Part shown: positions 22,891 to 33,571 of the stretch, one piece after another
How the letters are laid out: every line of letters begins with the position of its first letter
How positions within the stretch are numbered: position 1 is the stretch's first letter
Assembly: GCA_021014325.1 (NCBI GenBank)
Contig: CM037475.1
Coordinates: 2,697,001-2,761,000 of the forward strand
Length of the DNA stretch: 64,000 nt
Origin: Plazaster borealis
Taxonomy: Eukaryota > Echinodermata > Asteroidea > Forcipulatida > Labidiasteridae
Reading direction: 5' to 3'
Notes under the pieces: generated by a model
Told to the model about the DNA's origin: nothing
Seen by the model: only the letters and a program-made list of their open reading frames with translations
The model's database searches: none
Made by a program: the position numbers and the translations under genes

Positions 22891-23300
22891 AAAATATCGA
22901 AAGAGTCAAAACTCCAATTTCTTCCTAAATCAACCAAAATCCTTCATCATCTGAACCCTAAAGCCTGGTTCATACTTCACGCAAATTGTGAAAGTGAAGC
23001 GAATGTTCGCATCACGTAATTAGCTTCGCATTTACTTTCGCTTGAAGTTGGAACCGGGCGTTAGACTCTGATAAAATCGGTACAAGCATGTCGCCAGCTC
23101 CTACAAATATTACATGTACTGATTTTAGGTAGGCAGTTACTAAGGCCATCAAATCAGTCAAAAACCTGGATATTGGATTCTGAAGGACATGTATAGTCAC
23201 AATAACCTTTTAGGAAGAAAATAAATCAAGGGCCATACTCAAAGTGTTGGAATCTTGTTTATGTTGTTTGTAGTAAAAAGTATTCTCCTAACATCGCTGC

Positions 23301-23336
23301 CTAAACTGGAACCACTTTCTCCTCTTTGTGCATACT
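23301..23336 (-). CDS. MPV17L exon 4 (terminal)
   Basis: Acceptor TTCTTTTACAG, then 11 codons (SMHKEEKVVPV) and TAG, phase 0. Short charged cytosolic-type tail. Confidence 0.8.
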   Translation of the reverse strand, partial: SMHKEEKVVPV

Positions 23337-26300
23337 CTGTAAAAGAAAATCAAAAATCCAAAAAATGTAAGTTAATTTTTGCAAAAAGAAAAATATGATT
23401 GTAAAGGGTCTGTATACCTTTGGTAATTACTGATAAAATTACTGGCAATAAAAAATTACTTGGTAAGAAGTGCAGCAGCTTCTGATAGTATAAAGCATTT
23501 TGAGAAACATTTTACTTTGAAGTATGGTTATGGAAAAAGATATCACTTTTTATCCAAACTATATTTGAATCTGAGAAGCGTTTTTGTCAGAAACGTTTCT
23601 CAGATTGTGTATTCCAATTGCGGATTATTCTTCCTGCGTGGACATATAACCGCTCCAGATTTTCAGCAATATTTCAAAAACGCTACCACCTTTTGAAATG
23701 AAATTTTCACACGTTAGTTTTATGGTATATATCTACAACTATATAGTATTGAAACAAACAGTGGGTGCCAATTACCAAACGTATACAATCCCTTTAATGA
23801 GAAGTAACTGTAACTAAAGCTTGCAGCTACAACCAAGTGTAAATCTCTTTTGGGAGGAGTGTCGGCTCTGATCAGAACCGACGACACTCGCAGTTTGGTC
23901 GCAGTGAATTGAAATGGGAGATTTACTTACAATTCTCTTCATGAAGCAGAGGATGTTGGACCAAATCATACTCAGCGTGGCGACGTAAACAACTCGGAAG
24001 TGAGGAGGTAGAAACAGGAAATTAACGGTCTGTCAGTTTTGGAGATAAGAACGTTAGGTCATATGGGATAGTTTAGAAGAAATTTAGGAGAAGATACAAC
24101 ATTGGTTTAGGGAGGGGGAACATTAAAGGAACGTTACAGAACTGGTAATTAAAATTTTCTTTAAGATCACAGATTTACATAAAACTTACACGGTCTAATG
24201 ATGATGATAGTAGAAAACATCCCTAGAAATATTTCTGTCTGAAATGCCCTATTTGATGAGAAATAAATAAAACTAATTTCCGATTGGAGTTTATCGCTCA
24301 TGAGCGTTTTATTCATGCATTGTAACACATGCAAATGTGTAATCGTTTTTTCACTATTTTCTCGTGACCCAGATGGCCGATCGATCTCAAACTTCTACAG
24401 GTTTGTCAGTTTATGTATATGGTGGATTGTATAAAGTGCTTAACTGTTTTGTTAGCAAAAACCAATTGTTATGTTCCTTTAATTGAGACAGCTGAAAAAG
24501 GTTTACACTCCAAATAGACCATTTCATGGCCGAGTATCCCGAACGTGAGTGAGCGGTCTGGAAGCTAGTTACTCATTTGCCAACCAAATTCTACCAAAGA
24601 TTTAACGCAATATGTAACAGGCAGTTGAAGCCAGTCGTTGTATGTCTTCAAGCAATTATCACATACTGCACGTTCACCACCATATAACCACGTAAAACAG
24701 TCTCGCGTAAACACAAAATTTTGGGGCTACAAAAGCCATTACACTTTCAAATACAATTCGACAGATTATTTGTTGCAGGCATGGAACCCTACTTCATGGT
24801 TGAAGTCACCCATTCTGGTTGAATTCGATCAAATAAGCTTGAATTTTGGCTTCTTACAGTTTGAAACTGAGCTTATTTTATGCGACTCTGTTTTTTTCTA
24901 CCAGTGTGCCGTGCAAAATGGGTACTTGATCAATATTCACATTAGGCCTCAGATGTTTGCCAAGCGCTGTGCTTAATGGTCTATAAAGCAACACGTTAAA
25001 CTTATATCAGATGATCAGAGGAGATAAATTCAATTAGCTCTTACTCCAAAGGCCTTTTTGCCTCACAGGGCCCAATTTTATAGCGCTGCTTAACGGTAAG
25101 CAAATTTTCGCGCTAACTGTAGCAGAAAAATTTGCTTGTTCATAAGCGTATTTCACAGGTAAGCATGAAAATTAGGCGGCCATCTTGCGCGTTCACCATG
25201 GATTTGCATTGTACGTCATTCATTTTCATACAGTAAGCAACGGAAGGTTAGCATGCCTTTTCGAGTGCTTACGGTTAGCAGCGCTATGAAATGGAAACTC
25301 GCTCAGTAAGCACAAAACGAGTGCTTAGCAGCTCTATGAAATTGGGCCCTGGGCCTGGGCCCAATTTCATAGCGCTGCTTAACACATAATGCTTAACGCA
25401 TAACGCTGCTAAACTCACATAGCAAATTTTTGTGCTAACTGTAGCAGAAAAATTTGCTTAAGCGTAAGCGTATTTCACAGGTTAGCAAGAAAATACGGCG
25501 GCCATCTTGCACGTTCACAATGGTTTTGCATTGTTACGTCATTCATTTTCGTGCAGTAAGCACCGGAAGGTTAGCATGCCTTTTCGTGTGCTTACGGTTA
25601 GCTGCGCTATGAAATGGAAACTCGCTCAGTAAGCACAAAAACGTGTGCTTAGCAGCTCTATGAAATTGGGCCCAGGTGACCTCAATCCTCCAATATCCTC
25701 CTCTCCTATGTCTCTCCACACCAACTTGTTTGGACTTAGGTTTGAATGATTGAGCCAGTGATAAGAAATTATTATTTGGGCCTCGCATCCTTCAATCCTT
25801 CTGAATCCTTCGTTTTGGCAAGGAGGACATAGTTCAGGATTTGGGAGGGTTTTAAAACCAGCATGAAATTTTTCGTAAAAGAATTGTTTTTAATTCAAGA
25901 TAAAAGAAAGTTACATCATCTGTCAATTCTTTACCTGTGCCAGTGGCCAAAAGCAACAACTGGCAGTGTATGTTGGGACAAACTTCTCCTTCCACTCAGC
26001 AGAAATATCTTCTTTGCGTTCCATAATATTGGATCCTGCAAATGACCAACAACACACACACAAATTAATCTCAAAACTGAATTTCCCCTTGGAGCCACTC
26101 TAAATTTAAAGTGTTGGATATCATTGCCAGTGAAACACCCTTGTTGGTTTAGGCAGTGGCATAACCAGACTTAGTCATCGGGCAGGGGTTGGGAGGCAGG
26201 GGCAAGTGTGGGCAAAGACATAATTTGGCTATTTAATGTATCGAACCATTCATTTCGTCACGCGTACCACGAAGTGACCTATCTTGTTCACAGCCCCCAA

Positions 26301-27329
26301 AAAAGTGTTTGGAGAAAATCGCGATTGAAGTTGCACTGTTTTTCAAACTGCTGTTTTGGAGCCTGCTTATTATTTTATTTTTATTTGTTAAGACAAAAAT
26401 TAAGCTGAATACTTTATTCGTACATAACTGTCAGTGAATTTTCATTCCTGCAACTATTTTAATTAGTAATTAATTCCTAAACACATACGTCACTTCGTGG
26501 TATTGAAATTTTGCCCGCGAGACCTATCGCGATAGGTCACTTTGTGAAAATACTACGCTTCTAGATAGGTTACTTTGTGAAAATGCAAATGTCTTACATG
26601 CGCGCCTGTACTGTGCCGTATCGCTTTGTAAATCATTGTTAAAGTGGTGTGTCGAGATAGGTCACTTCGTGAAAATACAAAACGGCAAATCTAGTGGACG
26701 TCGTTTTTACTAATTAGTGTAATTACGAAACTATTATGTATTATGTATTCAAACTTGCTGAAAATGTTAACAGTAATAGGTATATTAATAATTTGTATAA
26801 AACCCGATTTGCAAAAAACTATTATTTTTGACAGATAGGTCACTTTGTGGTACGCGTGACGATTTGTGCAATTTATTTTGTTGATCTCATTCGGGGGGCA
26901 AGGGGGGGGCAAGGTTTCTGAGCAGCAGGGGGCTACTGCCCCCCACCTCTTATTACGCCACCGGGCTTAGGGCTGAATGGTTTACTACCTACCAACGTAA
27001 AAAATGCTTATGAACAATGGAGCAGACACAAGTTGGTCAATGATGACTTTCTTGGCGACTGTGAGTTTAGCTGCCCCTGGAAGCGTTCTGTCAAGCCACC
27101 TGTACCAGTAGAACCCTATGGGGCCATAGGCACACCCACCGATCACCATCATCCGCCCAACTCTCGGCCAGTCGTACTTTTCACAACCAGCGATGGTCTG
27201 CTGCATCGTCTCAGCCACGCCTAGGATCGTTCCATAGGTGATGGAGTTTGTGATGGCTGGACGCCTCTGGGCGAAACCCTTGGCCGATAGGTAGAGTCTG
27301 GAACCCAATCTCCCTGATGCAGCAGCCAT
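23301..27329 (-). CDS. MPV17L: MPV17-like protein (Mpv17/PMP22 family)
   Basis: Four-exon minus-strand gene: 26993-27329, 25935-26035, 23931-24029 and 23301-23336 (337+101+99+36 = 573 nt, 190 aa plus stop). Intron phases 1, 0, 0 all agree. The protein matches the Mpv17/PMP22 layout of about four membrane segments. Family signatures include DQLVSAPLFISIFYVG at the end of exon 1, the WKEKF...TY...FWPLAQ block in exon 2, and NFLFLPPHFRVVYV with the W of the last helix in exon 3. The length is close to human MPV17L (196 aa, from memory), and the FYVG...KEDI spacing resembles MPV17L more than MPV17L2, though exon 3 recalls the latter. Members sit in inner mitochondrial or peroxisomal membranes and influence reactive-oxygen or mtDNA homeostasis; which applies here is not shown. 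The first ATG gives a basic Ser/Ala N-terminus. Introns 1-3 carry transposons. Confidence 0.92.
23401..23797. mobile_element. TTAA-type MITE in MPV17L intron 3
   Basis: It begins GTAAAGGGTCTGTATACC and ends CGTATACAATCCCTTTAA. It shares TCTTCCTGCGTGGACA with 3697-4015. Confidence 0.8.
23931..24029 (-). CDS. MPV17L exon 3
   Basis: Acceptor CTGACAG, donor AGAATT|GTAAGT. 33 codons with the family motif NFLFLPPHFRVVYV and the final membrane helix. Phase 0 at both ends. Confidence 0.92.
24123..24482. mobile_element. TTAA-flanked element in MPV17L intron 2
   Basis: Left end TTAAAGGAACGTTACAG; right end TATGTTCCTTTAA. The interior holds the palindromic phrase CGCTCATGAGCG. A distinct subfamily of the TTAA group. 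Confidence 0.7.
24514..24984. mobile_element. Possible element with ATAGACCATT terminal repeats
   Basis: ATAGACCATT at the left and AATGGTCTAT at the right bound 471 bp without other repeat structure. The 112-codon ORF inside has no recognisable motif. Confidence 0.4.
25068..25349. mobile_element. Foldback MITE, GGGCCCAATT family, copy 1 of a tandem pair
   Basis: Starts GGGCCCAATTTTATAGCGCT and ends AGCTCTATGAAATTGGGCCC. Many internal GCTTA/TAAGC motifs pair. Confidence 0.85.
25357..25673. mobile_element. Foldback MITE, GGGCCCAATT family, copy 2 of a tandem pair
   Basis: Same ends and same interior order as the neighbouring copy (AAATTTGCTT, CGGCGGCCATCTTGC, GCGCTATGAAATGG), with a short extra segment after the left end. 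Copies are separated by 7 bp, suggesting duplication or preferential insertion. Confidence 0.85.
25935..26035 (-). CDS. MPV17L exon 2
   Basis: Acceptor TCATTTGCAG, donor GGCACAG|GTAAAG; 101 nt, phase 1 in and phase 0 out. It encodes the hydrophilic link and the start of the third membrane segment, with the conserved FWPLAQ. Confidence 0.92.
26257..26862. mobile_element. Element with CGTCACGCGTACCAC ends and internal GATAGGTCACTT repeats
   Basis: Left CGTCACGCGTACCACGAAGT; right end is the complement (ACTTTGTGGTACGCGTGACG). The core AGATAGGTCACTTTGTG recurs about four times inside (near 26529, 26563, 26646 and 26834). It lies in MPV17L intron 1. Confidence 0.65.
26993..27329 (-). CDS. MPV17L exon 1
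   Basis: ATG at 27329-27327, then 112 codons plus one base. Donor GTTG|GTAGGT, phase 1. It holds two predicted membrane segments and the motif DQLVSAP. Translation beyond the donor quickly reaches TAG, supporting splicing here. Confidence 0.92.
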
Positions 27330-28517
27330 GGTTGTTTAATCAATAAGTGCTAACTGGTCTGCAGAAATATTTGGAAATAAAGAGAAAACTTGAGGGACCA
27401 ATACTGACTATTAAAATTTGTGGGCCTTGCAAAGAGGCTGATAAAAGCTCATTTAATATGCATCCTCTTTTTTTCCCAAAATTTATAATGATGGTAAGAA
27501 ATTGATTTGAGGAAGTTATTAACTTTCATTTTTGATGCACTAAACGAAAAGACCTGTCAGTCGGCACCTGGCAATATCGCAAATTACAAGCAGCTATAGT
27601 ACAAAGAATTTGCTTGCTCAAATATTTTGTGCACTTGCAACTGCAGTTTGTCAAAAAAGGAGTTCTAAGCACAGCAAACTTATTTGCAATTTTCAAAAAA
27701 ATAGTTAATGGCCTCACGTTTCGACCCTAGCAGAGTCTTTCTCAAAGGCTAGTGTGTTGTATTAAGCTTTATTTATTCGTTTTTAATTTTCCCGAACTTG
27801 AACAACATAAGCAAAATGACAACACAACACAACACACACATACAAGTATACTGGTGTGACAGAAGCAGTCAAGTGGAAATAAGTGAAAAGAGACTAGTCA
27901 GAATGCAGCAGTCAGAAGAAACAAGAGATGAACACTGAACAAGGAATCAATGAAGGACTCTTAGAGAAGGGGTTGGGTTAAAACCAACAGAGGTTGGAAA
28001 CACAAAAGAAAAAGTCAAAGGTGGGAAGAGGGAGAAAAAGTAACTAATTACTTAATGAGACAGACAGTAAAATGAGGGGCATCAGTTCTGTGGAGAGAGG
28101 TAGAAAGGAAGGCAAAGAGAAAAAGTTGTAATGTTAATCATTTCATTTCTTGGATTTTTTAATTAGGCCACATAATTATTTTTTGAAAAGCTGATCGTCC
28201 CCGACCGACCCTACGAGGTGAATTGGCCCAATTTATGGGTCAAATCTTGTAGATGATCTGTTTAAGGGGGGGGGAGCCAGTGAGAATGGGTATTATGCTT
28301 AAATGCTTCCTGGACAGTGTTACTAATCTGGCTGCCTGGTTCTGGAGCCTTTGGAGCCATTGGAGCCTTTTTATCTGCGTCTTGCTTAGATTAATATTAT
28401 ATACATTTCCTCTTACTTCACTGACACTACCCCCCCCCCAAAAAAAAAAACCCTGGTGCAATCATTCAATCAAAGGCTCAGTGGTTAGAGCTATGGGGGA
28501 TTGACTGCTCTATATTC
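27330..28517. other. Region upstream of MPV17L
   Basis: The MPV17L promoter should lie just above 27330, with no clear TATA. At 27697-27746 the phrase TGGCCTCACGTTTCGACCCT followed by AGCAGAGTCTTTCTC matches 35236-35290. A C-run/A-run is at 28430-28450. No gene seen. Confidence 0.4.
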
Positions 28518-28643
28518 CGACACCCCTATGTTCCGACAACCCCCTCATTATTTACATGCTAGGGTTAGGGTTAGGGTTAGGGTTAGGAATAGGAAAATAC
28601 ACCAGGGTTGTCAGAACATAGGGGTGTCGGAAGTTCGGAACAT
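28518..28643. mobile_element. Inverted repeat with a telomere-repeat loop
   Basis: The left arm CCGACACCCCTATGTTCCGA and AACCCC are complemented by GGGTTGTCAGAACATAGGGG and TGTCGGA on the right. The loop contains four TTAGGG units (28559-28587). A further arm-like phrase CGGAACATAGGGGTGTTGG is at about 29242. Confidence 0.7.
28559..28587. repeat. Interstitial telomeric repeat (TTAGGG)4
   Basis: Four uninterrupted TTAGGG units. Confidence 0.95.
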
Positions 28644-29773
28644 AGGGCAAATGGAAAAGTAGTCTCTTTTGCGCTCGATAATTAAACACGCACTCAAAGT
28701 ACAGGCTGAAAATCAGTATCTTGACGCCACGAAAAATTAAAAAGACGTACAAGAACGGGGTGCTCGGCATTCTAATTTATATTAATTTGTCTTTAAAATC
28801 ATTGTGATTTTATTTAAAATGATCTCAATAACTCGTCGGACGGTCAAATAATTAACCCAAAACGCAGCATTTTAGATAAATATTGTGTGGCCTACACGGC
28901 GCACTTCCAATAAACGACTCTGCACACCGATTGTGAGACGCCCTCATTCGTTAACTAAATCACTTGTGTAGGTGTGGTTTCCACCATTTCCCGCTGTAAT
29001 TATTCTTTTACCTTGTGTATCAACTTTGCTGTGATTGGTTGAATATTTTCGTCAGACAAGATAAAACAGTGAAAACATCAAAACTGTTGTCCAATCAAAC
29101 GCGATGTAACTTCACACCACGATACGTTCAATGTATTACATTTTGACCTGTGTATACCACCCGCGCGCGCACGCACACAGTGTTAATGCACTGTGCATTT
29201 ATAAACACAGCGCTTTGAATATTGAGACTTTTCCTATTAAGTCGGAACATAGGGGTGTTGGTAGCTGTTTCTAGTAGTAGGCCTAGTAGAAATTACTCTA
29301 ACCATCCATGGCTACCTCCATGGTTAGAGTAATTCCATCATCATAGAGTAACTTCTCTCCCCCCCCCCCTTCTACCATGCTTACAATCTCATTACTTCCG
29401 ACTTTCGTACATAAACATTAGAACTTCACTTGAAAAACTAAATTAATTGAATGGCTTTCTTTCTAGGGCAGCCTTCAAATGAATGCTTTCGATTGTTCGA
29501 AGAAGAAACTCTTGTTTATTACAGAATCTGAACTGTCGTCTGAATTGTGAACTGTTGTCTGAATTGTGAACTGATGGAGAAATCTCCATGTACAGCGACT
29601 AAGTTAGAATCAATGACATCTTACCGGCAGAATGTAGGTCTTCGCTCTCTGCTACTTTTTCCCTGGGGATTTTACCATTGACCTGTATGCCTGTCACAGC
29701 TGTATACCCAATTAATTTACCCATGCATGAATTGTTAGGTCAAGTGAGGGCGCTATTTAGAGTTGGCAATCCC
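28644..29773. other. Intergenic region with small inverted repeats
   Basis: It contains a GCGCGCACGCACACA run near 29162 and a hairpin at 29292-29332 (ATTACTCTAACCAT against ATGGTTAGAGTAAT). No gene seen. Confidence 0.4.
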
Positions 29774-30093
29774 CTGTCTTTATCCGGTCCGCGTTTTGTA
29801 CTGTAACACTGTCAATTCCGTCTTGAGATAGGAGACTAGGTCTAACCCTAAACCCTAACCCTAACCCTAACCCTAACCCTAACCCTAACCCTAACCCTAA
29901 CCCTGACCCTGACCCTAACCCTAACCCTAACCCTAACCCGCCCCAACCCTGACCCTACCCTAAACCTAACCCTTTTATAGGCATAAATGTTTGTAGTCTC
30001 ATCTCAAGACAGGAATTGGCAGTATTACAGTACAAAACCCCTCGCTGCGGTGTAAAAAAAAAAATGCATCCGGTCCGCAAAGGATAAAGACAG
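29774..30093. mobile_element. Foldback element with telomere-repeat core
   Basis: The left arm (CTGTCTTTATCCGGTCCGCG, then TTTTGTACTGTAACACTGTC) is complemented on the right by TAGTCTCATCTCAAGACAGG, TATTACAGTACAAAA and GGATAAAGACAG. Between the arms is a CCCTAA array. An inverted GCATCCGG/CCGGATGC pair (about 30063 and 30180) extends beyond the right arm. Confidence 0.7.
29843..29973. repeat. Interstitial telomeric array (CCCTAA)n, about 20 units
   Basis: CCCTAA units with some CCCTGA and truncated variants, oriented opposite to the tract at 28559-28587. Confidence 0.95.
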
Positions 30094-30513
30094 CGGACCA
30101 GTCTGTGCGCCCTAGCTTGAACATCTGACGTCACACTTCCAGGCTCGTAAATAACGCCAGATACCTGCCTTGAGCGCCTGGCCGGATGCATTTTTTTTTT
30201 TTACTTTGCAAAGTAGTTTGATATTGTCTAAAGAGTTCTTGTGTTGGGCTTGGGCCTGTTGGGCTTGGTGAAAAGAAGGTGCAATGTAGGGTTTTTATTA
30301 TGGACTGTTTTTTTTTTAATTCTGGACTGTTGATCATATACCCCCTGGTATACAAAAATAAATTCAAATAAACCCCAACTGATTACACGTAAATTGGACA
30401 TGTAACAACAATCATCTTTATAAGCAATTATACGACCTTCGTAAACTTAAGTTTAATAACAACAATGTTTGCAACAACAATCCAAACGTGAATCACATGG
30501 AATAACCGGTCAT

Positions 30514-30902
30514 ACTAATTAGCGTCAACAGGCCCATTTCACGACAACTCAAGACAACTCCACGACAACTCCACGACAACTCAAGACAACCAGTTTAAAA
30601 TACCATAAAATGTAATGGTTGTAATCAGAGTGTATCTGGAAACACGTTTAAAGCTGACTGGAACCATCGTGAATACATATTTTTCACGGGAAAAAATGTT
30701 TTTTTCGTAAAAATAGTCAACTTTCTCCGTCCGTAGAACTGGCCGACGATGGTTCCAGTCAGTTTTAAACGTGTTTCCAGATACACTCTGATTACAACCA
30801 TTGTATTTGATGGTATTTTAAACTTGTTGTCTTGAGTTGTCTTGAGTTGTCGTGGAGTTGTCTTGAGTTGTCGTGAAATGGGCCTGTTGACGCTAATTAG
30901 TA
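30514..30902. mobile_element. 389-bp foldback with GACAACTC repeats in the arms
   Basis: Left end CTAATTAGCGTCAACAGGCC, right end its exact complement. The arms contain several copies of ACGACAACTC/AAGACAACTC mirrored by GAGTTGTCGT. The inner arms (AAACACGTTTAAAGCTGACT side) also pair; only the central ~60 bp is unpaired. Confidence 0.85.
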
Positions 30903-31313
30903 CGACCCGGAATAACGGCCAACTCTTTTATGTTGTAGGCTACGCATGGGACGTTGTTATTCGAATACTAAATTGACCTGGATATTTAGGAATTATTTGA
31001 GGAATCGACGTTTAACAGTTTAGTACTATTAATGTCTTGAGAACACTTCGCTCGTCCCCAAGCAAAGGCGCTGGGATGGGCAAACGTATGAGCACGCTCA
31101 TTGGTATATCCCGAAAATGCTCAGTCCCATCATGCATCACGCTCACACTGCTATACACTGCACGCATGACGTACTTCCTGAACAAGAATCTGTGCAGTCC
31201 TAGCCCTGGATAGACCCTGGCCGGCCGCTGGGGCCGAGCGAACAGTAATGGGTGATTGGTATGATAATGGAAATCATTGGTCATTTGTATTCGAGAGAGG
31301 GCGCTGTAGAGCA

Positions 31314-31530
31314 AACTGTGCCAGAGCCGTATATTGAGAGAGTTGCGACAACTTGCGATTAGAAGCCATTTTGTCTCCAAAAAATGCATTGGCGAATACA
31401 GGGTGCCAGACTAGTCTGCCCATTGGGTTGTGCTGCATTTGGGAACAAAATGGCGTCCAGCAACCACGTGACCGGAGAAAGCTGGTCCCTCCATGTCGCA
31501 ACTCTCTCAATACACAGCTCTGAACTGTGC
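31314..31530. mobile_element. hAT-like MITE with 8-bp target duplication, copy 1
   Basis: Element 31322-31522 runs from CAGAGCCGTATATTGAGAG to GAGTTGCGACA-type complement ending GCTCTG. It is flanked by perfect 8-bp direct repeats AACTGTGC (31314-31321 and 31523-31530). CAG-type ends and 8-bp duplications are hallmarks of the hAT superfamily. Confidence 0.85.
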
Positions 31531-31978
31531 CGGAGGGGTGCACCACAAAATAGTAGGCAAAAAGTCATGTGCCAAACTGATTACCATAATTTGTAAACCC
31601 ACAGTTACTTTTGAATTGTATAAGAATCTATCACAACCTGGGGGTTCTGTGTTTCAACGTTTGAGAAGATTTGATAAATTTAGGCTTTAAAGTTGGTCCT
31701 ATTTAGCTTGGGAATTGGAGGAGTGCCTCATGAAAACTGGCAGCATGTCGGCCTTGGGAAAAAGCACATTTTCGGGGGTGTTTTTTTCTGGGGTAATTAG
31801 CAACAATTCCAAACGGCTGACCTGCCAAAAATTGAAAAGAAATCTAAAGTTTAGTTGTCTGAAAACATATTTGATTAATTTTCATGGGGCTGAGAGACTT
31901 TGAAATATTTCTTGAGTATTTTTGAATGTTTAGCATTTAGCATTGGTTGATATGGGAGTTTATTTAGTGTGGTGCACC
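31531..31978. other. Segment between two hAT-like MITE copies
   Basis: Bounded by GGGGTGCACCACA (left) and TGTGGTGCACCC (right), an inverted pair suggesting yet another element or a composite. No recognisable coding. Confidence 0.4.
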
Positions 31979-32216
31979 CAGAGCCGTATATTAAGAGAGT
32001 TGTGACAACTTGTGATAAGAAGCCATTTTCGGCCAAACAATGCATTTGTGCAGACAGTAGACTGCACATTGGGTTGTGCTCATTGATCTCTATTATGTTG
32101 ACAATATAATAAAGATCAATGGTTGTGCTACATTTGCACCAAAAATTGTGTCCAGAAACCATGACCAAGAGAAAACTGGTCCCTCCATGTCGCAACTCTC
32201 TCAACACACAGCTCTG
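31979..32216. mobile_element. hAT-like MITE, copy 2
   Basis: Begins CAGAGCCGTATATTAAGAG and ends with the complement of that sequence to AGCTCTG. An insertion around 32085-32125 makes a local inverted repeat (GATCTCTATTATGTTGAC region). The right flank AACTGTCC resembles the target duplication of copy 1 but no matching left flank is present. Confidence 0.7.
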
Positions 32217-32927
32217 AACTGTCCTGAGGTGCTTTTGCATACACTAAGGTTTCACAAAACCCCTCGCTGCGGTGTTAAAAAAAAACCCAATAAAATACGG
32301 CCCCGCACAACAGTTCAAGACACGTGAGAAAATCATTGATTAAAAAACTAGACTGCGTAACTGCTATTTAAACGTATTGGTGAAATCAATAAAAGAGTAA
32401 TTTCTACGCTACCCTGTGAAACACCCACGCAACACTATTGTTTCCGTGGGGGGGGGGCACACTCTCAACTGTGGAGGCTAACATTATGCGTATACTAGGC
32501 GGACGGAATTTCTAAATGGTGACACACATTCCTAAAAGGAGAGTCTGTCCCGGGAGACACAATTTCCTAGCCTGTCCGGAGACAGAGTCGCCTGCCACCG
32601 GCAAGCCGATTAATTAGCATATTTTGCGATTTGGTGGACACTGTACTGTTCAACTTGTGTGTATACAAGCACCACCGTATCTCAAAATGGCTAATAGGGC
32701 AATAAGTAAATAAAAACAAAACCATTTCACCATTAGAACGTTATATCAACTATTTGAACTACAGTTGCAAGATACATTATCTTTCACCAAAATAAGAAGT
32801 ATTTTTGTTTTATTTTTTGCAAAAATGGACAATCAAAAATAGGGGAACATCTATCAATGCTACCACTCTAAAATGTGGACGACGCATGTCACCTGTTCCC
32901 TTCACCCATTGACGCCCACGCCAGTTC
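32217..32927. other. Intergenic sequence
   Basis: The phrase ACAAAACCCCTCGCTGCGGT at 32257 is shared with 30033, the right arm of the telomere-repeat foldback. A G-run is at 32449-32457. No gene seen. Confidence 0.4.
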
Positions 32928-33165
32928 AATGTTTTGTACAAATCTTTGCCGACGACACTGTGCCCATATGCACGCTTTGTCTCTATAGGCCCAAGCACCT
33001 AGTAGAAGAAGACTTTCTGCTAGCGTCAGCAATACTAAACGGTTATTTGTAGACGCAGCAGTTTTTGACACACTTGGATTTCTACCAAACATTATTAATG
33101 GATTTGACACCCGTTTAACGACAATACCAGAACAAAGTTCTCGTGACTTACCCCGCCGACTCCTC

Positions 33166-33444
33166 GCCCTTGTATTCCTAGAACTGTTTTTCTGCTGGCG
33201 TCATTTGAAGAAAAAGACTCGTTGTATACGCAGCTTGTAACATTGTTGAGATCAAGAAAGAGACATGGATTGTAATAACTCAACTGCAAATCCTCTGATC
33301 TGGTCGCCCTTGTATTCCTAGAACTGTTTTTCTGCTGGCGTCATTTGAAGAAAAAGACTCGTTGTATACGCAGCTTGTACATTGTTGAGATCAAGAAAGA
33401 GACATGGATTGTAATAACTCAGCTGCAAATCCTCTGATCTGGTC
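33166..33444 (+). repeat. 140-bp tandem duplication spanning the start codon of the TM exon
   Basis: GCCCTTGTATTCCTAGAACT begins both copies (33166 and 33306), one base shorter in the second. Each contains the 5' UTR, an ATG and the first codons (MDCNNS). The first ATG (33264) reads 18 codons, enters the second copy and stops at TAG. The second ATG (33404) continues into the full TM exon. Confidence 0.9.
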
Positions 33445-33571
33445 AAAGAAGAACTCTAGCAAAAATGGTTGGCGTTGGTTTTTGGCGGGAACGCTCCTCA
33501 ACCTTACTGTAACGTCACTTATTGTTGGATCGATGCTTTTCTATGTTCACGTGGAACTGCAGTCTGTTAAG
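33404..33571 (+). CDS. Collagen-like gene, TM exon (copy A)
   Basis: 56 codons from ATG to AAG|GTAAGT, phase 0. Residues 26-49 are hydrophobic. The open frame continues past the donor only through a SINE tail (ATT repeats giving Tyr runs), so the true exon ends at 33571. Confidence 0.8.

Noticed and set aside
24638..24976. 112-codon ORF
   Set aside because: No recognisable motif, and it lies within a possible inverted-repeat-bounded element.
31012..31389. 125-codon minus-strand ORF
   Set aside because: Overlaps the hAT-like MITE and has no recognised domain or splice structure.
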